DNA from: Bretschneidera sinensis
Taxonomy: Eukaryota; Streptophyta; Magnoliopsida; Brassicales; Akaniaceae
DNA length: 64,000 nt
Direction of reading: 5' to 3'
Assembly: GCA_023935145.1 (NCBI GenBank)
Contig: CM043700.1
Coordinates: 98,126,400 to 98,190,399 of the forward strand
Part shown: one piece after another, positions 1 through 8,109 of the stretch
How positions within the stretch are numbered: the first letter of the stretch is position 1
How the letters are laid out: each line of letters opens with the position of its first letter
The notes under the pieces: generated by a model
The model's input: only the letters and a program-made list of their open reading frames with translations
What the model was told of the DNA's origin: nothing
The model's database searches: none
Translations under genes and position numbers: made by a program

Positions 1-206
1 CGGAAAGTCTAACATGCCTAACAATCTAACGGTTTTGGCGAGGCATTATAAATTTTCGGTAAGGAAAATTGTCCTCGCCAAAAGTAATTTTCAACAAGAC
101 AGTTTATGGTCCTCGCTATTGTTTTTAGCGAGGGCCAGATAGGCAAGGATTATCTAGGTTTCAGCAAGGGAAGTTTTCCTTGCCAAATATACTATTTCTT
201 GTAGTG
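1..206. mobile_element. CACTA (En/Spm-type) DNA transposon, terminal segment
   Basis: The segment ends at 206 with TAGTG; read inward on the minus strand this is CACTACAAGAAATAG, the usual CACTA terminal inverted repeat. The inside holds several copies of a GGCGAGG-like motif in both orientations (near 37, 73, 112 and 129), as expected of transposase-binding subterminal repeats. It interrupts the Copia RT gene directly after the residues GFHQQLGI. The 3-bp target duplication should be ATA (207-209), but the other end lies outside the window. No transposase is visible here. Confidence 0.85.
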
Positions 207-958
207 ATACCTAGTTGTTGGTGAAATCCCTGAGCAATCAAACTCGCTTTGTAGCGCTTCACAGACTCATCAGCCCTATATTTAATCCTATAAATCCACT
301 TACACCTAGCTAAGTTTTTCATTGGATCATAGGTAACTAGATCCCAAGTGTGGTTAGTGATGAGAGCATTAAATTCATTAGTCATAGTTGACCGCCACTC
401 AGGATCAATATTTTCTTGAGAAAAACAAGTTAGTTCAGAAGGAAAAGTGTAGTGGAAAGAGAGAGTAAATGTTTGGACTGGGAATACCAACTTTAGAACG
501 AGTGATCATGGGATAGCGAGAGACAGTAGTGGATGATAGAAGAAGGGAAGACGGAAAGAAAGCTATAATATCGGTTAAAGGAATGACTGTGGAACTTGAA
601 GGAGTAGAGGGAGGCACTTAGTTGTCGGTCAGAGGAGGTATGAAAGAGAGAGAAGTCAGCAATGGTAGAGAGGAGGTGCAGGGAGCTGAAGAGGGTAGAG
701 GCACCACTAAGAGAGGAGTTGAAGCTTGAGGAGTGAAAGTGAGAGTGGTGATAGTGTTGGTGGGATTAATTGAAGTGGAGATAGGAGTGGTTGAAGGTTG
801 ATGTAAAAGTTCGAATGTAGTAAAAACTAGAGGAGATGAGTCAGAAGAGGCAACTAGGGATGAGATCGTGAGTTGGGATAGAACATGATAGGGAAAACAC
901 AGTTCATGAAAGATAACATGGCGACTAATGTAGACTCATCTAGTTGAAAGATTATCTG
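207..958 (-). pseudogene. Copia pol fragment: integrase C-terminus, linker and start of RT
   Basis: Near 930 the minus strand reads YISRHVIFHELCFPYHV, the conserved end of Copia integrase. A Ser/Thr/Pro-rich linker follows, then YPMITRSK near 510, the usual motif before Copia RT. The RT N-terminus (about 490-210) shows CKWIYRIKYRADESVKRYKA and AQGFHQQLGI. There is a frameshift after MITRSK and stops in the linker. The fragment ends abruptly at the CACTA terminus, before any RT catalytic motif. Confidence 0.9.
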
Positions 959-1250
959 AATGAAGTAAGTATACCTAATTGAGGAGTCATGTGAACAGAA
1001 GCAACTGTATCAAGGTACCATTGGGCAGCACTGGACTCACTAAATAGCATAATAGCAAAGGATTTGGGAAAATCAAGAGAGACTACATCATGATTAAAAT
1101 GGTGAAGGCAATTCAAGACAAGGTGACCAGTAATGTGACAAATTTGACATTGAGTGGATAAGGAACAAGAGGGTGGTCTTAGAAGACTTTTACGACAATA
1201 AGATGAACCACCAACAAATCGATTAAATATAAAAAAGAGCAAAATGACTT
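959..1250 (-). pseudogene. Copia gag zinc knuckle and start of aspartic protease
   Basis: The minus-strand frame holds a CCHC knuckle, CQICHITGHLVLNC, which binds RNA in the nucleocapsid part of gag. About 30 residues later comes QWYLDTVASVHMTP, the start of Copia protease. Most copies read D-S-G-A at the catalytic site; here it is D-T-V-A, so the enzyme would be inactive. The protease stops about 10 residues later where the sequence jumps to the integrase tail near 958, marking an internal deletion. Confidence 0.85.
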
Positions 1251-2133
1251 ATTAGTACCTGAACCATGCTGAGAAAAGTCACCACGACAAGTTTGTTGTC
1301 CATGACCCTCGCCATGGCCCTTATACCCCGAGAGACTCCTACCACAACCACTAGAAGCACTGGATGTGGTCGTAACGACAAGGGTTGTAGAAGTGTCAGA
1401 TGACTAAGAACTGACACAAAGATGTTTCAGTCATTATTCTTGAAGCAACAAATTTGTACACAAAATGTCAAAGGTAAGAGTGATGTCGGTGTTGGTCATT
1501 GTGGTGATGAAGCTTTCATACTTTGTAGGCAAACCTGCTAAGGTATAAGAGATGAGTCCTTTATGGAGAGTGGGGAATTGATTGTAGTAAGAGCATCAAC
1601 AATGGCTTTGAGATCTCGGAGATATTGTTCCATAGATTTTCCATCTTTGGTTTGTTTGTGAAGTTTTAGTTGCAGGTCAAACTCATTGGCATTGGACTAA
1701 TCAAGGTACCATTGTTCCAATGCAATCCAGGCATCCCAGGAAGTGCAGAGATCATAGACATCATGCAAGATGTCCGAGGTAAGAGTGGCATTAATCTAGG
1801 AGCGGAGGCACTGGTCAGTCCGAGTCCAGGTGGAATAGGCTAGATTGAGAATGGTATGACCATCATTCTTGAGAGAAAATGATAGATACAAGGAGAAGAA
1901 CAATCAACATAACCAAGGGGGTCATAGCTGATGAGAATAGGTAGAAATTAAGAGTGCCAGAGGATGTAGTTGGATTTATCAAGCTTTATATTGAGTAGAT
2001 GTGTGATACTAGGAGAAGAAAATAAGGGAAGGTTGGGAAAAACAAGGGTAGGTGTTGTGGGAGTAGATGACGGCAAGAGCTGGGCATTCGTAGTGGAGCC
2101 GAGACTATGGGGTTGTGAGATGAGGTGTGCCAT
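1251..2133 (-). pseudogene. Copia gag, N-terminal and central region
   Basis: An ORF starts at 2133 and includes LNIKLDKSNYILWHS, the typical N-terminal block of Copia gag (UBN2/retrotran_gag family). Further along the same strand LAGLPTKYESFITTM, the well-conserved C-terminal gag-core motif, can be read near 1530. Several in-frame stops separate these blocks, so only parts of the capsid precursor remain. Confidence 0.8.
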
Positions 2134-2523
2134 TGTAAAGGAGGGGGTGAGAGCATATAGATTGATGGGGTTGGGAGGTGGGAGGTGGAGGAAGAGAGTT
2201 GGCTAGTGTATAGGTGTTCGGGTTTGCCGGCGTGGGGTTGTTGATGTGTGCAGCGGCAGCAGCTATGGGCAAGAAAGCAAAGAGGTGAGGATTAGGGTTA
2301 GGGTTTAGTGTGAGAAGAGAAGAGAGGCTAGGTGCGCCATCAGGGAGGGAAGGGACAAAGAAGGTAGATGTGGCAGAGGTGGCGGTAAGGGACAGATCAG
2401 AGGTGGTAGCGACAGCTTGAGGATGGAAGCTGATGGAAGTAGTTTGAGGTGGTAGGGTGTTTTCGGTTTCATATGAGGGAGGAGTACTTTTCGTGGTTGT
2501 ATGGATTTTTTCTGGACCTTACT

Positions 2524-2535
2524 GCTCTGATACCA
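2524..2535 (-). other. Copia primer binding site (tRNA-iMet)
   Basis: On the minus strand the 12 bases read TGGTATCAGAGC, complementary to the 3' end of initiator tRNA-Met. It directly abuts the LTR, as expected for minus-strand cDNA priming. Confidence 0.9.
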
Positions 2536-2754
2536 TGAAAGGATTTAATTATGAGAGGATATTTGGAAGACTTTGATGCTGTAGGTCATGTGTATTGCAC
2601 ATATATTAGGTTACAGTTTGATAATAAACAGGATACAAATACAAACTTGATAGATATCAAGAGATAATGTAATTATCTAGGTAATCTATCTTAGTTATCT
2701 ACTAGAGATAATCTAGAAATAATATAGCCATCTATTATACATGTTTTCAATACA
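2536..2754 (-). repeat. Copia 5' LTR
   Basis: The segment is bounded by TG/CA and lies directly next to the primer site. It is short (219 bp), usual for small Copia lineages. The outer boundary (2754) is inferred from the terminal CA; the partner LTR is outside the window, so the length could not be checked by alignment. Confidence 0.75.
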
Positions 2755-3038
2755 TTTACAGCTTTGATCGTTGGATTTATTTGTTCAGCTTTCTTAACTT
2801 ATAATCGGTCTGTCATATTATTCCTATTATCATTATCATGTACACTACTAATTGAACTCCATGGAAATATGGATTATTATAACAATATAATTTTACATTG
2901 ATTTGTTTGTAATCTCATGATGGAACCCATCCCTTTAGTAATGGTGCACACAATTTAGAATTGTGTTACTTGTTTGTATTTTAACTCACTTTAAAAAAAA
3001 AAAAAATTATCCAAAAATTTGCTATCTTTGCTTTGTTG
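2755..3038. other. Unassigned interval between Copia and element 1
   Basis: No gene is recognised. Bases 2760-2822 closely resemble 23321-23384. In the plus frame both read ALI[VI]GF, two or three variable residues, then AFLTYN[RP]SVI, so this could be a fragment of a coding or repeat sequence shared by both places. The remainder is A/T-rich with a poly-A run near 2994-3006. Confidence 0.5.
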
Positions 3039-3043
3039 TTTGT

Positions 3044-4278
3044 TGATAAGTGCTTAAATAGTCATATTTAAGCCCCTTAATTTACGTTTGTTAGGCTCTT
3101 TGTTTATCTATTTTAGTAGATTTTACTTCATTTTCATGTTTTATTTGTTTTTCACAGGACTTTGACAAAAAGATGATAATTTGCAGCTTTTAGGAGTAAA
3201 AAGTCAAGTTCTACCATCAAGCAAGGTGCGCTCGAGCGCACCTCCCTTGTGATCGAGCGCACTTGAAGAAGGCTCGAACGTACACTTGCGCTCGAGCATA
3301 TCCTGCATACGATCGAGCGCAAACACTCCAGAGGCGATAGAACCAGATATGGAAAGAAGTCTCCAGACCTCAAATAGGAAATTAGGGTTTTGGGACACCC
3401 TGAGAACCCTATAAATAGCCCTGTAAAATACATAAACCATACCTTTCGTTTTAGACTTGAAGTTGCAAGCTTAGGAGAGGAATTGATGACTCGTGTCCCA
3501 AGTTTTCTTCGGGTTTTGTTTTTTTGTTCTTGTTTCATTATGGTTAGAATGTTTAGTTTAACTAGCATTGGTAACTAAACTCTTATAGGGCTCGATTGAA
3601 GCCCTAGTTATGCTTTTCCACCTATTTATTCATTGATTAGCTTTGCCTATAGTCATGTTAGAATGTTTAACTTGATTAATACCTGTTTGTATTTAAATTC
3701 CTCATATGTGTGTGTCTAATGAACGTATGCATGTGGTATGAATTAGTTAGTTGAATCAAATTGGATGACCAAGTCCTGGGTTCAACAATAGTAACAAGAG
3801 ATATCCACACTGGATTCTCGGGTTAATCAACACAGGAAACCGAGAGTGGACCAAGCCCTAGGTCCTGTGTGGTTGCCGATCTCCACAACCCTTATGCTCT
3901 CTTAAGGAACAACTCAGTATACACTCATGTTGAATCCCTTAAGAGAGAAAAAAGTTAGAGTATACACCATGCCTAACTCGTTGCATAGGGAGATCAATAG
4001 CCTAAGGTGTGGACCAAGCCCTTAGGTTGGCAACCATTAAATATTCATAATAAGGCTAGAGCATTGGCACCTTACTTAGTGGGAAAGTATAATTAGTGGT
4101 GGATATCGTAGTCCTATGTTCTCATTATTATTAACTCACACTCAACAGTTATTTCTCTTTTTACTTTGAAGAAACTAATTCTAAATCGAAATTAACCAAT
4201 CCCTGTGGAAATGATCTCGAACTTGCACACTATGCTACCATTGACCTTGTGCACATGCAAGTAAAACAAGTACGATTA
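3044..4278 (+). repeat. 5' LTR of element 1 (3'-truncated)
   Basis: The segment matches 8110-9360 along its length and starts with TGATAAGTGC. It lacks the last 35 bp of the 3' LTR: after TACGATTA the sequence runs into gag instead of the LTR end. It contains the palindrome GGTGCGCTCGAGCGCACC (3225-3242), a TATA box (3410-3417) and an inverted repeat with 11-bp arms (3897-3907/3937-3947). Confidence 0.95.
3410..3417 (+). promoter_or_regulatory. TATA box of element 1 5' LTR
   Basis: TATAAATA lies about 170-185 bp after the palindromic GCGCTCGAGCGC motif. The same arrangement is found in the 3' LTR (8492-8499) and, on the minus strand, in elements 2 (37776-37783, 30209-30216) and A (51684-51691). 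It probably marks the U3 promoter. Confidence 0.7.
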
Positions 4279-4920
4279 ATGCGCTACTTCTCAAATGTCC
4301 ATATCACAACCTACCTCAAGATGAGCTAGTACTAGCTTTTTATGAAGGTCTAAATGATATGAATAAAGGTATTGTTGATTCAGGTTGTGAAGCTGTGCTG
4401 ATGGAGAAGAGCAGTGAAGAAGCCATGGAGATGTTTGAGGCATTGAGTGAGCACACCTAACAATTCTCATCCAGAGGGAGAAAAGGAGTAAAGAGCAAGG
4501 GCATGTATGAAGTTAACTTAAATGGTGGAATTCCAATTCAGATAGCTGGTATGGAAAGGAAGCTAGATAAGCTTGTAAAAACCATGACTGCTCATAACAC
4601 CTCACCAAGTCCACAAGCCACACAACGCCAAGTATTTGTTTTATGTTCTCAATTTGATCACACTTCTGAGACTTGCCAATTATATTCATCTATAGATCCC
4701 GAGCAAGCAAACTATATGGGACCAAACAGTGCATATACAGATACCTACAATCACGGATGGCGGAACCACCCCCGACCTCTCATGGAGCAACAATCAAAAT
4801 GCCCTAAACCTTCAAGGGCAACAAAGGAACTTCCACCAAGCAGCCTAACCAGTTCAAGAGTCAAAGAAGAGTGACCTAGAGAGTATCATAAGGCAACTGA
4901 TAACATCACAAGAACAGTTT
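4279..4920 (+). pseudogene. Athila-type gag, C-terminal part
   Basis: The frame begins inside gag with NLPQDELVLAFYEGLND, matching element 2 gag. It continues with EVNLNGGIPIQIAG and a cysteine/histidine segment, CSQFDHTSETCQL, in the nucleocapsid position. A Tyr/Asn-rich stretch with NHGWRNHPRP follows, typical of this lineage. There is a stop near 4460 and another at 4872-4874. The true frame continues across 4875-4920 (KKSDLESIIRQLITSQEQF) into the next ORF, so a frameshift separates them. Confidence 0.85.
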
Positions 4921-6333
4921 ATGGCAGATGGAAGGCAAATTCAAACTGAGCAAAGACAAACAATTGCAAAGCATGAGCAAACCATCCAAAGATTGGAAGC
5001 ACAAATGAGCCAAATGGCTAAGGAGCTAAGTGGACGAAGGCAAAGAGAATTTCCAACCCAAACAATGCCTAATCCTGGAGGACATCAGCAACTGAAGGCC
5101 GTTACAACTCTCAGAAATGGTAAGATCATAGGAGTTGATGAGCCAGCACAAGCATCTCCAGCTAAGCCATCCACATCCAAGGTAAGTGAAATGGAGAAGT
5201 GGAATACGCCTCCCTTCCCTAAAAGGTTAGTAAAGCCAAAGAAAGATAAATTGCTTGATATTTTTGAAACTTTGAGAAAAGTAGAAATTAACATTCCCTT
5301 ATTAGATGCAATTAAACAAATTCTTTCTTACACTAAATTTTTAAAAGATTGCTGCACTAATAAAAGAAAGTTTCAGGAGCATGAAATAGTAGCTCTAACT
5401 GAAGAAGTAAGTGCGGTATTGTTAAAAAAACTACCACCAAAGCTAAAAGATCCAGGTAGTTTTACCATTCGTTGCAGGATAAGTGACCAGTTTTTTGAGC
5501 GTTCACTATTGGATTTAGGAGCAAGTGTCAATTTGCTGCCATACACAGTAGTTGAAAAGCTAGGTTTGGGGGAGCTTCAACCAACATCCATCACTTTGCA
5601 ATTGGCAGACAGAAGCATCAAAAGACTAAGAGGTATTCTTGAGAATGTCCTGGTAAAAGTAGGTGAATTTATTTTACCTGCTGATTTTATTGTACTAGAT
5701 ATGGAAGAATCTCCTATGCCAATACCTCTACCCATCATCTTAGGAAGACCCTTTATGAGAATTGCAGATACAATAATTAATGTGAAAAAGAGTATTGTAA
5801 GTATGACGGTGAATGGTGAGATAATAGAATTTAAGATATTTGATGCATTGAAATTACCCCAAGCTAATCATGAGGATGAATGTTTTAATGAATGTATTAT
5901 GCAAAGTGCTGTCAAGCAAGCTCTTCAGGTCCATCACACTGATCCATTGGAGGCCACCCTCACCCATAGCTTCACAAGTTCGGATGTTAAGCCAGAATCT
6001 GAAGATATTATTGATGACATCATTGAAGCTGTGCACCTCCTTAAAGCCTCTCCAAAGCATCCAAGTAAGTTCACTCCTCCGTTTGAAACTCTTGCGCATA
6101 CTAATACTACTTTTCTCTCATCTATTGTCCAGGCACCAAACTTGGAATTGCAACAGTTGCCAGCAAGAAATCAGACAGTCACGGTACATGGACACAGAGT
6201 CACACCACACTCTGAAATTACAGTGCAACCAAGAGATGAAGATTTAGCACTCCAGACTGTCCAATATGCAACACCATTAATAGCACTTGAGCCACATGTA
6301 GTGGACTTTAAGTACTCCATGCCAAAAGACTAA
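4921..6333 (+). CDS. gag tail - aspartic protease - integrase tail fusion
   Basis: An intact 470-residue ORF. Residues 1-40 are a Gln/Glu-rich probable coiled coil, the gag C-terminus. Residues 190-300 are a retroviral aspartic protease of the Athila type, with DLGASVNLLPY at about 198 and ILGRPFMR at about 273. At about residue 415, after LELQQLP, the protein jumps to RNQTVTVHGHR and PRDEDLALQTVQ, which match the C-terminal tail of integrase in element A. RT, RNase H and the integrase core are therefore deleted in frame. The upstream Met is not the native start; gag continues from 4279. Expression is unproven. Confidence 0.85.
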   Translation: MADGRQIQTEQRQTIAKHEQTIQRLEAQMSQMAKELSGRRQREFPTQTMPNPGGHQQLKAVTTLRNGKIIGVDEPAQASPAKPSTSKVSEMEKWNTPPFPKRLVKPKKDKLLDIFETLRKVEINIPLLDAIKQILSYTKFLKDCCTNKRKFQEHEIVALTEEVSAVLLKKLPPKLKDPGSFTIRCRISDQFFERSLLDLGASVNLLPYTVVEKLGLGELQPTSITLQLADRSIKRLRGILENVLVKVGEFILPADFIVLDMEESPMPIPLPIILGRPFMRIADTIINVKKSIVSMTVNGEIIEFKIFDALKLPQANHEDECFNECIMQSAVKQALQVHHTDPLEATLTHSFTSSDVKPESEDIIDDIIEAVHLLKASPKHPSKFTPPFETLAHTNTTFLSSIVQAPNLELQQLPARNQTVTVHGHRVTPHSEITVQPRDEDLALQTVQYATPLIALEPHVVDFKYSMPKD

Positions 6334-6350
6334 AGTTAAAGCTACTATAG

Positions 6351-6428
6351 AGAGCGCTTAAGCAGTTCCGACTTTGATAAACATGTAGCTCAAGCGCCTC
6401 TATTGAGATCAGTGGTACTGATGCCACT
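6351..6428 (+). other. Conserved RNA hairpin pair after pol (element 1 copy)
   Basis: Arm AGAGCGCTTAAGC (6351-6363) pairs with GCTCAAGCGCCTCT (6388-6401), with one bulged A. A second small hairpin, AGTGGTACTGATGCCACT, follows at 6411-6428. Both recur in the same place in elements 2 (33928-34005) and A (55340-55421), where base changes keep the pairing. Confidence 0.7.
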
Positions 6429-6720
6429 GAGTATGAACTTTCTACCATAAATGCGATCGATCACCCTTCACAATGCGATCGAGCGCACTCAAAGCAGACA
6501 GTCACGTGATAGTTTTAAACACATTTCCATATTTCACTCCTATACACTCAATCACACTCTCTCTCTGACATTCACCACCCACACTCACCATCCACCACCA
6601 TCACATCCTCGATCGCCTACCTCCCACACCCAATACCTCTTCGACTGCACCACCTGATGACCAGCAGTGAGAGGAAACCCCGTCTAGCTGAAGACGTAAA
6701 ACTTAACGCTAATAGGAGGC
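6429..6720 (+). pseudogene. Remnant of envelope-position ORF region (element 1)
   Basis: The segment starts with the GCGATCGAGCGCAC-type motifs found around this ORF in elements 2 and A, then CA-rich leader. Near 6610-6658 only the last residues of the ORF remain, ending PPDDQQ and a stop, as in element A. The following sequence matches the downstream part of both relatives. The intron and nearly all of the ORF are deleted. Confidence 0.7.
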
Positions 6721-7395
6721 ACCCCACTGCATATCCTTTTTATTATCATATTTTTCTTTTCTTATTTATGATTATTTAGCTGTTTATTTTTCATATTTCT
6801 TGTTTTTCGGCACAACATTTGTTTTTCTTTTTCAGGTACATAGTGTGTGCATCAAAATTCAAGTTTAGGGGCGTGTTACGAGCCAAGCAAGCAATCTAGT
6901 TCTCCATCTTCCAGGTCAGATCTTTCCATGCCACACACACATTGGGGACAATGTGTATATTAAGTTTGGGGGTAGTGGGAGACATTATTAGGCACACACT
7001 TGAAACATATGCACACACTAGGTCCTAGTTTTTTTTATTATTTCAGAAAAGATAAATGCATGTTCATTTAGTGATAAAAATTTTGGTTGATTTAAAAATA
7101 TGATAAAACTTCATTAGTAAGCTTAAAATCTAGAACACATAGTCTTGTAATAGGAATTTTACAAATTTAGTTACCTACCTCAAGGCACTTAAGAATTCAC
7201 GAGTTTGATCCAAATCTACATGAGAACATTAGCACGCATTTGTGTGGGGTATGACATATAATTCTTTTGTATATGTTTCCACGACCTAACTGGAATCGGA
7301 TAACTTGTTAAAAGATCACTTCGGCATAAGAAAAATAAAAAAAATTGTTCATCATGCAAAAAGAAAATAAAAAGCTTCTAAGGATCATTAAAAAC
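6721..7395 (+). other. Element 1 3' untranslated region, first part
   Basis: No ORF with recognisable content. The stretch includes a GGGGACAATGTG motif followed by TTTGGGGGTAGTGGGAG (about 6951-6980), conserved on the minus strand near 31690-31730 (element 2) and 53215-53260 (element A). It looks like a second, internal polypurine tract. Confidence 0.6.
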
Positions 7396-7548
7396 TTTTC
7401 ACTGAGTAACTGGACCTCTTGCCTCAATAAGCAGTGAGTGTTCACGTCAAAAGGTGGGAAGTAAGCCTTTAATGATCATGATAAAAATTTTCACTAAGTA
7501 ACTGGGCCTCTTGCCTCAGTAAGCAGTAAGTGTTCACGTCAAAAGGTG
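7396..7548 (+). repeat. Duplicated 61-nt module in 3' UTR (element 1)
   Basis: Two direct copies, 7396-7456 and 7488-7548 (period 92), start TTTTCACT and end CAAAAGGTG. The same two-copy arrangement occurs upstream of the 3' LTR in element 2 (31122-31180, 31214-31275) and element A (52645-52703, 52743-52801). Retention in all three suggests a cis-acting role, inferred only. Confidence 0.8.
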
Positions 7549-7585
7549 ATAATTTCACTAAGAAACATGGAAACCTGTTAGTTCT

Positions 7586-7695
7586 GTAGCCTTTTTTACT
7601 CGAGTTAGTAAGTCCTTAGGGGTGTCTTTACACCTAATGCCCTAAAACCATATGGTTTGGGAGTCATTGGCTAAACACTCGTTACAAGAGTCAAC
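7586..7695 (+). other. Conserved 3' block with two predicted hairpins (element 1)
   Basis: Hairpin one is GGTGTCTTTACACC (stem GGTGT/ACACC, loop CTTT) inside 7617-7636. Hairpin two (7640-7661) has the core AAACCATATGGTTT flanked by CCC/GGG. The block is nearly identical in elements 2 (about 30982-31085) and A (about 52500-52610), although flanking UTR has diverged. Confidence 0.7.
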
Positions 7696-8095
7696 TAGAA
7701 AGCTTAATGGAACTGAATATGGCAAGGATCGCATGATAAAATGAAAAGAAAAGAAGCAAGCATTATGCCACTTTTGTTCTATTTGATAAGGAATTCGATA
7801 ACGGTTTGGGCACCAAAACACTATACACTAAAAATTATATGGAAACCCTATCTTATATGTGCTAACTCATCACACATAAATCAAACTTGCTCATAAGCTA
7901 ACCTTAGGTAAGTAACATGAGCTTTTAAAAATCCTTTTTCAATACAAAAATGTGTTTTTATTATAAGCTTACTCATGAACGATTATCATGGTTTTATGGT
8001 CAACCCAAATTTTTGAATATCATGAAAATTACTTTATCTTTAATTTCGTTTTAACATAGTCCTTTGTTTTATATTGCTAAGGGACTAGCAATATG

Positions 8096-8109
8096 TAAGT
8101 TTGGGGGTG
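8096..8109 (+). other. Polypurine tract of element 1
   Basis: TAAGTTTGGGGGTG directly precedes the 3' LTR start at 8110, the expected plus-strand priming site. The same purine run precedes the 3' LTRs of elements 2 and A. Confidence 0.85.

Larger units (their letters stand above)
207..2754 (-). mobile_element. Ty1/Copia LTR retrotransposon, decayed, 3' part cut off by CACTA
   Basis: Read on the minus strand the order is LTR (2754-2536), tRNA-iMet primer site, gag, zinc knuckle, start of protease, integrase tail, Ser/Pro-rich linker and start of RT. The 3' half lies beyond the CACTA insertion. Frameshifts and stops are frequent and most of protease plus the integrase core is missing, so the copy is dead. 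The order protease-integrase-RT identifies Copia. Confidence 0.9.

Noticed and set aside
1970..2206. Plus-strand ORF of 78 residues
   Set aside because: Antisense to the Copia gag N-terminus, which has the recognised motif.
2520..2540. A tRNA gene suggested by the iMet-like TGGTATCAGAGC
   Set aside because: Only the 12-base primer complement is present, no cloverleaf; it is a retrotransposon primer site.
3152..3568. Minus-strand ORFs of 78-138 residues in the LTRs (also 8270-8656)
   Set aside because: Antisense to the LTR promoter region; differ between the two LTR copies; no domain.
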